A stretch of 10,052 nucleotides of DNA. Origin: an uncultured Desulfovibrio sp. (GTDB taxonomy: Bacteria > Desulfobacterota > Desulfovibrionia > Desulfovibrionales > Desulfovibrionaceae). Positions 1 to 6,773 of the stretch are shown one piece after another (positions within the stretch are counted from its first letter, which is position 1; each line of letters begins with the position of its first letter). Both the position numbers and the translations under genes were made by a program. The notes below the pieces were generated by a model. The model ran no database searches, was not told the origin of the DNA, and saw nothing but the letters and a program-made list of their open reading frames with translations. The DNA is taken from contig CAMLXE010000040.1 in the NCBI GenBank assembly GCA_946490455.1, positions 1 to 10,052 on the forward strand, written 5' to 3'.

Positions 1-104
1 AGGGCTCTCCCTGCCCCGCCACAGTGCCGCCCCTTCACGGGGAGACACGCCACCGTCCGTCCTGCCCGGCCGAAAGACCCTGCCGGGAAGCACAGAACGT
101 GAAT
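1..104. other. Non-coding left edge downstream of the AsnC-type gene
   Basis: I find no convincing gene here. The stretch follows the stop codon of the leftward regulator. It contains a GC-rich inverted repeat (CCCGGC at 65-70 with GCCGGG at 82-87, 11-nt loop) and a tiny one (CCCC at 30-33 with GGGG at 39-42). Neither is followed by a T-run in the leftward direction, so they are at best weak candidates for a 3' end structure. Confidence 0.4.
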
Positions 105-557
105 CTACAGTACATAGGGAACCTTAAGACCAAATCCCTTATAGACGATGAAGGTTTCAATGGAAGCCACCCGGTCGTGACACTTTGAAAATTCGCTGGT
201 ATAAAAATCAAGCAGTCCAAATTCTTCATTAAGAAGAACGGTGAGAATGAGGTCATGCCGCCCGGTCAGAACGGCCACGGACACCACACCGCGCAGATGG
301 GAAAAGATTTCCCCCTCTCCCACCAGATCCGGAGAGGCCAGCTTGATGGCCACAATGGCCAGCGTATGCCCGGGGAGCTTTTCCACATCGACCTGACCGC
401 AGATGTCGAGGACCCCGTCTTCGATGAGCCGTGCAGCTCTGGTACGGACAGTAACCTCGGACACACCGAGATCGGCCGCGATATCCCGGAAGGATGCCCG
501 CCCGTTTCTCAGAGCCTTGATAATGGCGAGATTCGTATCATCAACCTTGACTTTCAT
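105..557 (-). CDS. Lrp/AsnC-family transcriptional regulator
   Basis: This 150-residue protein has the usual length for the Lrp/AsnC family. Residues about 5-50 form the N-terminal winged helix-turn-helix (VDDTNLAIIKALRNG, then FRDIAADLGVSEVTVRTRAARL). Residues about 65-140 match the RAM/AsnC effector domain, including the TGRHDL turn (98-103). Such proteins form dimers or octamers and usually sense amino acids or other small metabolites; the ligand cannot be read from the sequence. I chose the ATG at 557 because AGGA lies 6 nt upstream and the family fold starts there. An in-frame extension to 629 would add 24 residues with no family character. The gene is divergent from the sigma-54 activator at 745, which suggests autoregulation and possible control of the neighbour from the shared gap. 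No target operon is visible on this side of the window. Confidence 0.9.
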   Translation of the reverse strand: MKVKVDDTNLAIIKALRNGRASFRDIAADLGVSEVTVRTRAARLIEDGVLDICGQVDVEKLPGHTLAIVAIKLASPDLVGEGEIFSHLRGVVSVAVLTGRHDLILTVLLNEEFGLLDFYTSEFSKCHDRVASIETFIVYKGFGLKVPYVL

Positions 558-563
558 AAAAAT

Positions 564-593
564 CCTGCCTGTACGCTGCGGCAGGCCTCTGCC
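564..593 (-). promoter_or_regulatory. Possible SD-sequestering hairpin with an alternative pairing in the AsnC-type leader
   Basis: In the leftward transcript three short segments lie in a row: GGCAG (593-589), CCTGCC (585-580) and GGCAGG (569-564). The last overlaps the Shine-Dalgarno of the regulator. The middle segment can pair either with the first (5 bp, 4-nt loop) or with the third (6 bp, 10-nt loop), and only the second pairing hides the ribosome site. The stems are short, so this may be chance. Confidence 0.25.
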
Positions 594-632
594 AGAAACC
601 CTGCCTATGCAATATAACTTTTGTTTCAAAAA

Positions 633-661
633 GTAATATTCACATTTTCTTTTTCTTTCAA
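633..661 (-). promoter_or_regulatory. Candidate sigma-70-type promoter for the AsnC-type regulator
   Basis: Read leftward, TTGAAA (661-656) and TATTAC (638-633) are separated by 17 bp. Each matches four of six consensus bases. It lies in the AT-rich part of the divergent gap and would give a leader of about 70 nt. In such AT-rich DNA chance matches are common, so confidence is low. I could not pick a convincing promoter for the rightward gene; TACAAT at 682-687 is a possible -10 without a good -35. Confidence 0.3.
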
Positions 662-744
662 CATTTTTTTTGATTTTTTCTTACAATAACATTATTTCAC
701 AAAGAAAGCGCCTTCAAACAGCAGATCGACGGACAGAAACAGAC

Positions 745-2307
745 ATGAATACGGCTCCCCAACCCGCCTCCCCGCCCGAGGGAGAAGGACAGGCTTCCAG
801 TGAACTGGATGCCGTCAGACGGCTGATGCAGGAACTGGACAGCATCATCGAGCTTTCCAGCGATGGCATCTATGTCACCGACGGAACAGGCAAAACCCTT
901 CGTCTGAATGCGGCCTACGAACAGATTGCCGGCATCAGACGGGAGGAAATGCTTGGTCGGACCATGAACGAGCTTATCAGCCTCGGCTATCTGAATCAGT
1001 CGGTCTCCATGCAGGTGCTTGAAACGAAAAGGCCGCATTCGCTGGTTCAGCGTCTTCGCAGCGGCGCGACCGTTGTCGTCAGCGGTCGCCCCCTGATCAA
1101 CGATGCCGGAGAAATCACCCATGTGGTGACAACAGTGCGCGACATCGAGGAACTGAACCGCCTGCGGGCCGAACTGGAAAAGACGGACGCGCTGAAGGAG
1201 CAGTACAAGCAGGAACTGCAACGTCTGCGGGCACAGGTGGTGCACAGACCTGAAATTGTCTTCAAGTCCAGAGTGATGAGCAATCTTCTGGACATGGCCA
1301 TCCGGGTGGCTGCCGTGGATTCCACGGTCCTCATTCAGGGAGAATCCGGCGTGGGCAAGGAACGGATTGCGGAACTCATTCACCGCCACTCTCCCCGCCG
1401 GAACAAGCCCTTTCTGAAAATCAACTGCGCCGCCATTCCGGAAAGTCTTTTTGAGTCCGAACTGTTCGGCTATGTGCGCGGAGCCTTTACCGGAGCCAGA
1501 CGGGAAGGCAAGGCCGGTATCTTTGAAGCGGCAGACGGCGGCACGCTGCTGCTTGATGAAGTGGGCGACATGCCGCTGGCCATGCAGGTCAAGCTGCTGC
1601 GGGTCATTCAGGAGCGGCAGACCCGACGCGTCGGCGATGTGACATCCAAGCATGTGGATGTCCGGCTGCTGGTTGCCACCAACCGGGACCTGCGGGACAT
1701 GGTCCGGCAGGGAACGTTCCGGGAAGATCTCTACTATCGTCTGAGCGTGGTGCCGCTCATGATTCCTCCGCTGCGGGAGCGTCGGGACGACATTCTCTTC
1801 CTCCTGCAGCACTTTCTGCAGAAAAACTGCGCCCGCTACAATCTGGAACGCCACTTCAGCCGGGATGCCATGGAGGCCCTGCTCCACTACAGCTGGCCAG
1901 GCAATGTCCGGGAAATGGAAAACCTTGTGGAACGGGTGGTTGTGGTCACGCCAGGACAGGAAATCGGCGTCAGGGATCTTTCCATTCTGGATGTCCCGGA
2001 ACGCTTTGCAGGGGGAAACGGGACGAATATGCCGGCGAATCCGGCTTCCGCAGCACCGGGTACCGTGCAGGCAGCCTCTGCCGGAGAAGAAGCCTCCCCT
2101 TCCGAAACGCCGGAGGAAGAGGCACTGCTTCGGGTACCGCTCAAGCAGTCGCTTCAGGAGCTGGAAGGCAGAATTCTGCGTGCAGCCTTCAGGAGGCTTG
2201 GCAGTTCACGCAAGGTTGCGAGGGTTCTGGGCATTGATCAGTCCACGGCGCTGCGCAAGGCACACCGGCTCGGGCTGGATCTGGACAATACGGACGATCT
2301 GTCCTGA
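745..2307 (+). CDS. PAS-domain sigma-54-dependent transcriptional activator with TyrR-type HTH
   Basis: This 520-residue bacterial enhancer-binding protein uses ATP hydrolysis to open sigma-54 promoters. A PAS sensor domain spans about 31-135. A charged coiled-coil linker (136-168) leads to the AAA+ domain at about 172-400. There I see Walker A GESGVGKE (199-206), the sigma-54 contact loop GAFTGA (246-251), Walker B TLLLDE (267-272), an arginine-finger region DLYYRLSV (328-335) and WPGNVREMENL (384-394). An Ala/Pro/Glu-rich spacer (about 422-460) precedes a C-terminal HTH (about 466-512, GSSRKVARVLGIDQSTALRK) of the TyrR type rather than the Fis type. All key motifs are intact. The signal would be a small molecule or redox state sensed by PAS; there is no receiver domain. 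I prefer ATG 745 over the TTG at 670, although neither has a strong ribosome site. The target is unknown. Confidence 0.9.
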   Translation: MNTAPQPASPPEGEGQASSELDAVRRLMQELDSIIELSSDGIYVTDGTGKTLRLNAAYEQIAGIRREEMLGRTMNELISLGYLNQSVSMQVLETKRPHSLVQRLRSGATVVVSGRPLINDAGEITHVVTTVRDIEELNRLRAELEKTDALKEQYKQELQRLRAQVVHRPEIVFKSRVMSNLLDMAIRVAAVDSTVLIQGESGVGKERIAELIHRHSPRRNKPFLKINCAAIPESLFESELFGYVRGAFTGARREGKAGIFEAADGGTLLLDEVGDMPLAMQVKLLRVIQERQTRRVGDVTSKHVDVRLLVATNRDLRDMVRQGTFREDLYYRLSVVPLMIPPLRERRDDILFLLQHFLQKNCARYNLERHFSRDAMEALLHYSWPGNVREMENLVERVVVVTPGQEIGVRDLSILDVPERFAGGNGTNMPANPASAAPGTVQAASAGEEASPSETPEEEALLRVPLKQSLQELEGRILRAAFRRLGSSRKVARVLGIDQSTALRKAHRLGLDLDNTDDLS

Positions 2308-2310
2308 ACA

Positions 2311-2338
2311 GAAAAAGGGCATCCGCGCGGATGCCCTT
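2311..2338 (-). terminator. Intrinsic terminator for the MFS gene, between convergent genes
   Basis: A perfect 12-bp inverted repeat (2315-2326 with 2327-2338, AAGGGCATCCGC and its complement) lies between the activator stop (2307) and the exporter stop (2376). Read leftward it is followed at once by a T-run (TTTTT, 2316-2312), a classic intrinsic terminator. Read rightward the tail (GCTGTCTTG) is poor, so it is mainly a terminator for the leftward gene but could act in both directions. Confidence 0.8.
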
Positions 2339-2375
2339 GCTGTCTTGTCCATCGGAACGGGAAGGCGGAACGGGA

Positions 2376-3798
2376 TCAGGCCTTTGGCTGCCGGTGCCGT
2401 CTGAAGCGGCGACGGAGCTGCCAGACAGAAATGAGGATGGCCACCGCGTTCAGTCCCTGGAACATGTACACGTTCATGTGCATGGCATTGAGAAATTCGT
2501 TGACATTGGACGGATTCAGGGAGGCATCGCCCAGATAGATGTTCATGGTCACCGCAACGATGACCATGCTGGTGAGCATGCCCATGGTTCTGGTGGTGCC
2601 GACAAGTCCCGAAGCCTGACTGAGGTGGGCAATGTCCACCTTTGCCATGATGGCGCTGGTGTTGGGCGCCGCAAAGAAGGCCAGTCCGAGTCCCATCCAG
2701 AACTGGGCCAGCGGCACTTCCCACAGGACGGAGGAGGACGTCAGACGTCCGACCATGTACAGGCCGATACAGCAGAGAACGAGGCCGATGGACGAAATGA
2801 ACAGCGGGCCGTGCCGGTCCGGCCAGCTTGCCGGTCCACGGAGCGCAGACAAGCTGCACGACGGGCTGAACGGACAGGACCATCCCGGTATGCAGCACGT
2901 TCAGTCCCTGAACGCCCTGAAGATAGAGACTGTAGTAGAAAATCAGGCCGAATGCGGAACTGTTGACGATAAAGGAAATGATGACATTGAGCAGGAACGA
3001 GGTATTCCGGACCACAAACTTCACGTCAAGAATGGGGTAATCCCTTTTCAGTTCCGAAAAGGCAAACAGAATCAGCAGGAGGAAACCACCGGCCACAAGT
3101 CCGATGGCCCAGCTTCCCGAAAGAATCCAGGTTGCGCCCATGGAAATGGCACAGATGCCGAGGCTGTAGAGAATGCTTCCGCGCCAGTCGAACGGCGCTT
3201 CCGGCGCGTTTGTCCAGTCTCCCTTGACGGTAAAGGCCATGAGAAGCCATGCGATGACGCCCAGCGGCACCACACAGAAAAAGAGATAGTGCCAGCCCAG
3301 AAACGATCCGATGAAACCGCCTATGGCCGGTCCGCTGGAAACCCCGGCAAAAAGGCCGATGGAGGTTACGCCAAGCACTCTGCCCCGAATGGCAGGCGGC
3401 GCCGAGGCAATCAGGATGGACAGGGCCGACGTGTTCATCATGGCGGTCCCGATTGCCTGAACAAACCGGCAGCAGAGGAAAATGGTCATATTGGGCGAAA
3501 AGGGCGTGGCGATGGACATGGCCAGAAAGATTCCAAGGCCCACAAGGAACAGCTTGCGCCGTCCTTTCATGTCACCTATCCTTCCCGAAACAAGATGAAA
3601 AATGGACAATGAAAGGGAATAGATGGCGCCGACAAGCCCCAGTTCCATGGCGCTGGCATCAAGATCCCGACCAATGGTCGGCAGGAGCGGCCCTATGCCC
3701 GACATCATGAACGGCAGAAGGAACTGGGCCGTGGCCACGGCAATCATGAGCGAGCGGAGCGTGGACTCCGATGCGACGGGAGGGGGTGACTGGTTCAT
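2376..3798 (-). pseudogene. MFS transporter, DHA2-like 14-helix type, interrupted by a frameshift
   Basis: If one base near 2820 is removed, this reads as a 473-residue major facilitator superfamily protein with about ten hydrophobic segments before and four after the break, as in the 14-helix drug:proton antiporter (DHA2) group. The first cytoplasmic loop has the MFS motif A (GRIGDMKGRRKLF). Upstream the frame reads VCAPWTGKLAG, downstream ASWPDRHGPLF; deleting one base gives WTGKLADRHGPLF, the expected sequence. Left uncorrected, translation leaves the true frame after about residue 326 and continues to 2206, antisense through the terminator and into the end of the activator gene. The site is a GG doublet in mRNA sense, neither a long homopolymer nor an obvious slippery site. 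It is either a real pseudogene or a sequence error. ATG 3798 is chosen because hydrophobic helix 1 follows; it has no Shine-Dalgarno. The substrate cannot be inferred. Confidence 0.85.
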
Positions 3799-3804
3799 GC
3801 TCGC

Positions 3805-3834
3805 AGCATACGCCCCTGCACAATGCAACGTCAA
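3805..3834 (-). promoter_or_regulatory. Candidate promoter of the MFS gene, predicting a leaderless mRNA
   Basis: Read leftward, TTGACG (3834-3829, five of six consensus bases) and TATGCT (3810-3805) are spaced by 18 bp. Only six bases separate the -10 from the ATG at 3798, so standard spacing puts +1 at about the A of the start codon. This fits the absence of a Shine-Dalgarno in front of the gene. Confidence 0.5.
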
Positions 3835-3976
3835 CAGCATCCGGACAGGACAATGGGAAAAAAGAGCCGGGCATCCTGCCCCGAAAGTCTGCCTCCCCGA
3901 GCGGTTCCGACAGGAATGCCGGCCCGGGCATCTGAAAAATCCGCATAGAAAATAAGGAAAATCCTGTACACGGCCC

Positions 3977-4006
3977 TTGCCCGGAGCGTGGGCCTTCTCC
4001 TATACT
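3977..4006 (+). promoter_or_regulatory. Candidate promoter of the YbaL-type antiporter
   Basis: TTGCCC (3977-3982) and TATACT (4001-4006, five of six consensus bases) are separated by 18 bp and would start transcription near 4013. That gives a leader of about 26 nt which includes the ribosome site AAAGGAAA at 4028-4035. The rest of the divergent gap (3835-3976) shows no clear operator. Confidence 0.5.
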
Positions 4007-4038
4007 GATGGCTGGAACACATCAGACAAAGGAAAGCC

Positions 4039-5787
4039 ATGCTCCATAATGTTGACCTCATCTTCACGCTTGCAGGAGGCATGACCGCGGCGCTCGTCCT
4101 TGGCTTCATCACCCAGAAGCTGCGCATGTCGCCGCTGGTCGGCTATCTTCTGGCCGGCATTCTGGTCGGCCCCTACTCTCCCGGCTTTGTCGCCGATGCC
4201 GAGACCGCATCACAATGCGCCGAAATCGGTATCATTCTGCTCATGTTCGGCGTCGGGCTGCATTTTCATCTGAAAGACCTCATTGCCGTCCAGAAGACGG
4301 TGCTTCCCGGAGCCACAGTCCAGATTCTGGCCTCAACCCTCTTCGGGATGCTGGTCTTCCATGCCTTCGGCTGGTCCTGGACATCGGGCATTGTCTTTGG
4401 CATGGCCATTTCCGTGGCCAGTACCGTCGTGCTGACAAGAGTCCTCTCCGACAACAACGCCCTGCATACCAAGACAGGCCATGTTGCCCTTGGCTGGCTC
4501 GTTGTGGAAGACCTCTTCACCATTCTGCTCCTTGTGCTCCTGCCCGTGGCCTTTTCCGAAACGGGCCAGACCGAGAACATCTGGAGCATTCTGGGCATCA
4601 CCCTGCTCAAGCTGGCCGTTCTGGTCATCTTTACGCTGGTCGCAGGCCAGAAGCTCATTCCGCTGCTGCTCGCCTATGTGGCCCGTACGGGAACCCGGGA
4701 TCTGTTCACACTGGCCGTTCTGGTGCTGGCTCTGGGAGTGGCTGTTGCGGCGGCCGAATTTTTTGGCGCATCCATGGCTCTCGGCGCCTTCCTTGGCGGC
4801 ATGGTCGTCGGCCAGTCGGAATTCAGCGCACGGGCGGCCGCGGAAGCGCTCCCCATGCGCGACGCCTTTGCCGTTCTCTTCTTCGTCTCCGTGGGCATGC
4901 TTGTGGACCCGGCAGCGCTGATCACAAGCTGGCCGCTCATGCTGGCCACGCTGGTCATTGTTCTCGTGGGCAAGCCGCTTGCGGCGTTTCTTGTTGTGCG
5001 GCTGCTTGGCAAGCCGCTCCGCATGGGACTCTCGGTGGCTGCTGCTCTGGCCCAGATCGGGGAATTTTCCTTCATCCTTGCCGGCATGGGCATTTCCTTC
5101 GGCGTGCTGCCACAGGAAGCCTCCAGCGCCATCATCATTGCCGCCATCATCTCCATCACGCTCAATCCGCTGCTCTATCGTCAGGTTGACCGTCTGGCCC
5201 ACTGGCTGGAAAGCCGCGGCATCGGTCGGGCCAGTCTCAGGGACTTTTCCCTGCCGGAACAGGATGAAGCAACGCAGCGGGTCATCGTCATCGGCTACGG
5301 ACCCATTGGCAAGCTCCTTTCCCGGTTCCTGCTGGACAACAGCTTCGACGTGGTTGTCGTTGAAATGAATATCGATACGGTTCACGCCGTCTCGGCCAGA
5401 GGCGGCAAGATCGTGTACGGCGACGCCACCCAGCGCGATGTGCTGCTCCATGCCGGTGCCGAACAGGCCGAAGCGCTGCTCATCACCGCTTCCGCGGCTC
5501 CGGCGGAAGACATCATTGCCATTGCGAGATCCATCAATCCCCGTATGCGGATTGTTGTGCATACGACCTTCATGCGTGTTGCCGAGTCGCTGCGTCGCCA
5601 CGGCGCATCGGCCGTCTTCTCCGGCGAAAGAGAAGTGGCCATTGCCATGAGTGAATACATCATGCGGGAATTCGGCGCCACTGACGAGCAGATTGACCGC
5701 GAACGCCGAAGGATTCGGGAAGAACTGGCCCCCCTGTATGCCACGCCCGACGTTCCGGATTCGGCGCCTCCGCCCCCTTCTGCGTGA
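4039..5787 (+). CDS. ybaL: YbaL-type monovalent cation:proton antiporter (CPA2) with TrkA-N domain
   Basis: This 582-residue inner-membrane protein belongs to the CPA2 family and closely resembles E. coli YbaL in its N-terminus (RMSPLVGYLLAGILVGP, then GIILLMFGVGLHFHLKDL, residues 30-81). The exchanger domain covers about 10-375 with many hydrophobic segments; GWLVVEDL (152-159) carries the conserved acidic pair E157-D158 of CPA2 exchangers. A cytosolic TrkA-N/RCK-type Rossmann domain follows at about 413-530, with the nucleotide-binding GYGPIG turn near 419 and a GDAT motif further on. The tail is Pro/Ala-rich, and I see no separate TrkA-C domain. It probably exchanges K+ or Na+ for protons, gated by a nucleotide; the ion cannot be assigned here. 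The start has a good ribosome site (AAAGGAAA, 3 nt before ATG). The gene has its own promoter and is followed by a terminator-like hairpin, so it is probably monocistronic or partly coupled to the hydrolase. Confidence 0.93.
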   Translation: MLHNVDLIFTLAGGMTAALVLGFITQKLRMSPLVGYLLAGILVGPYSPGFVADAETASQCAEIGIILLMFGVGLHFHLKDLIAVQKTVLPGATVQILASTLFGMLVFHAFGWSWTSGIVFGMAISVASTVVLTRVLSDNNALHTKTGHVALGWLVVEDLFTILLLVLLPVAFSETGQTENIWSILGITLLKLAVLVIFTLVAGQKLIPLLLAYVARTGTRDLFTLAVLVLALGVAVAAAEFFGASMALGAFLGGMVVGQSEFSARAAAEALPMRDAFAVLFFVSVGMLVDPAALITSWPLMLATLVIVLVGKPLAAFLVVRLLGKPLRMGLSVAAALAQIGEFSFILAGMGISFGVLPQEASSAIIIAAIISITLNPLLYRQVDRLAHWLESRGIGRASLRDFSLPEQDEATQRVIVIGYGPIGKLLSRFLLDNSFDVVVVEMNIDTVHAVSARGGKIVYGDATQRDVLLHAGAEQAEALLITASAAPAEDIIAIARSINPRMRIVVHTTFMRVAESLRRHGASAVFSGEREVAIAMSEYIMREFGATDEQIDRERRRIREELAPLYATPDVPDSAPPPPSA

Positions 5788-5820
5788 CTCCTGCCCGATT
5801 TCCCCTGCTGCCATGAAACA

Positions 5821-5857
5821 GGAACGGCTGACAGTATGGTCGGCCGTTCCACTTTTT
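5821..5857 (+). terminator. Terminator or attenuator between the antiporter and the hydrolase
   Basis: A 12-bp stem with one G-U pair (5821-5832 with 5839-5850, 6-nt loop) is followed by AC and then TTTTT (5853-5857). It lies 34 nt after the antiporter stop. The hydrolase ribosome site begins within a few bases of the T-run, so the structure either ends the antiporter mRNA or controls read-through into the next gene. Confidence 0.7.
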
Positions 5858-5869
5858 CCGAGGATACGA

Positions 5870-6616
5870 ATGACCCTTTCAAACCCCTTTCTTCACCCGT
5901 CTCCCTTGCAGCGCACCTTTGTTCTCCTGCCGGGTTCATGGTGCGGCGGCTGGTGCTGGACCCCTGTGGCCCGCCATCTTGAAGCGGCAGGACACAGAGT
6001 CTTCCCCCTCACCTTTTCCGGCGTGGGAGAACGCGCCCATCTGCTGTCCGAATCCATTACGCTGGAAACCCATGTTGCCGACGTCATCAATGCCATTCGC
6101 TATGCAGATCTGCATGACGTCGTTCTGGTGGCCCACAGCTACGGGGGCATTACCATGACCGTTGTTGTGGATCGGATTCCCGAACGGCTTCGCCATGTGG
6201 TCTATCTTGACGCCATGCTGCCCATGTCCGGCGAATGCGCCATGGACATCATCCCCGAAAATGACCTTGCCCAGCGCATGCGTCGCCTTGGTCGCAGCAA
6301 CCTGAGTCTGCCCGCCCCCATCGGCGCCCACTTTTCCACTCCCGGCATGCGCGACTGGTTCCATTCCCTGCTGACGCCCCAGCCCCTGCGCCCCTATCTT
6401 GACCGCATCGAACTTCACCATCCGCACGGGAACGGACTGCCCGTCACCTATGTGACCTGCACGCCGGGCCGTCTGCCGGCCATCATGCTTTCCGCCAGAC
6501 GGGCCAGAGCCATTCCATCCTGGCGGGTCATGGAAATTGCCTCCGGGCACAATGTGCATCTTCACCGCCCGGCCGATGTGGCCGAAATTCTGCTCGACTG
6601 CGCGGAACGGCCCTGA
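5870..6616 (+). CDS. Alpha/beta-fold hydrolase
   Basis: This 248-residue protein is a single-domain alpha/beta hydrolase of the compact esterase type (the same broad group as plant methylesterases and hydroxynitrile lyases). After a short tail the first strand and oxyanion loop read FVLLPGSWCGGWCW (17-30). The nucleophile elbow is AHSYGG with Ser90 as nucleophile. The catalytic base is probably His227 in ASGHNVHLHRP. The usual acid position after the sixth strand reads VTCTPGR and lacks an Asp, so the acid may sit elsewhere, for example Asp114 in VVYLDAMLP. There is no signal peptide, so it is cytoplasmic. ATG 5870 follows GAGG by 6-7 nt and the fold starts right after; an in-frame extension to 5651 would overlap the antiporter and the hairpin and is unlikely. 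The substrate is unknown and the neighbours give no clue. Confidence 0.88.
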   Translation: MTLSNPFLHPSPLQRTFVLLPGSWCGGWCWTPVARHLEAAGHRVFPLTFSGVGERAHLLSESITLETHVADVINAIRYADLHDVVLVAHSYGGITMTVVVDRIPERLRHVVYLDAMLPMSGECAMDIIPENDLAQRMRRLGRSNLSLPAPIGAHFSTPGMRDWFHSLLTPQPLRPYLDRIELHHPHGNGLPVTYVTCTPGRLPAIMLSARRARAIPSWRVMEIASGHNVHLHRPADVAEILLDCAERP

Positions 6617-6647
6617 ACCGGCCGGACCTGAAAAACGACCATGAAAA

Positions 6648-6701
6648 CATGAAGGGGAACCCGTTTCCGGAACATCTTCCGGAAGCTGGTTCCCCTTCAT
6701 G
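6648..6701. terminator. Long convergent hairpin between the hydrolase and pstA
   Basis: An outer 14-bp stem (6648-6661 with 6688-6701, ATGAAGGGGAACC and its complement plus a closing C-G pair) is stacked on an inner 8-bp stem of two TTCCGGAA copies (6665-6672, 6677-6684) with a 4-nt loop; only one C/T mismatch and a wobble interrupt it. Read leftward the stem is followed by GTTTTC, so it can end the pst transcript. Rightward there is no T-run, but the structure could still protect the hydrolase mRNA 3' end. Confidence 0.75.
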
Positions 6702-6703
6702 CA

Positions 6704-6722
6704 CCGGCGGCCTTCCCGCCGG
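6704..6722. repeat. Small GC-rich inverted repeat downstream of pstA
   Basis: CCGGCGG (6704-6710) and CCGCCGG (6716-6722) form a 7-bp stem with a 5-nt loop directly beside the larger convergent hairpin. It may help pausing or mRNA protection at the end of the pst operon. The remaining gap up to the pstA stop (6723-6773) shows nothing recognisable. Confidence 0.45.
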
Positions 6723-6773
6723 CTGCCTTCTGTATGCAGACTTCAGGGAGCGCAGGGACTCACCTCGGAGACG

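Noticed and set aside
575..600. Possible sigma-54 promoter (TGGCAG...TGCC on the - strand)
   Set aside because: The GG and GC elements are 9 bp apart rather than 10, and the sequence is part of a small inverted repeat instead.
670..744. Upstream TTG start for the sigma-54 activator
   Set aside because: It lies in the AT-rich promoter region, would add residues without family character, and has no ribosome site.
697..1887. Long open frame (396 codons) on the - strand opposite the sigma-54 activator
   Set aside because: It is antisense to a gene with intact AAA+ motifs, has no recognisable domain, and is explained by third-position GC bias.
2632..3612. Open frame (326 codons) on the + strand opposite the MFS gene
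   Set aside because: Its translation is hydrophilic and repetitive in charged residues, typical of an antisense shadow of membrane-protein DNA.
2206..3840. Reading the MFS gene as one intact 544-residue protein
   Set aside because: The last 200 or so residues are out of frame: they lose the helices, cross the terminator and run antisense into the activator, whereas the alternative frame holds four good MFS helices.
3867..3932. Direct repeat CCGGGCATC (3867-3875 and 3924-3932) in the MFS/antiporter gap
   Set aside because: Nine bases in GC-rich DNA with 57-bp spacing is compatible with chance, and no further copies or symmetry support an operator.
4333..5814. Long open frame (493 codons) on the - strand opposite the antiporter
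   Set aside because: It is Gly/His/Gln/Asp-rich, low in hydrophobic segments and matches no family I recognise; it mirrors codon bias of the well-supported antiporter on the other strand.
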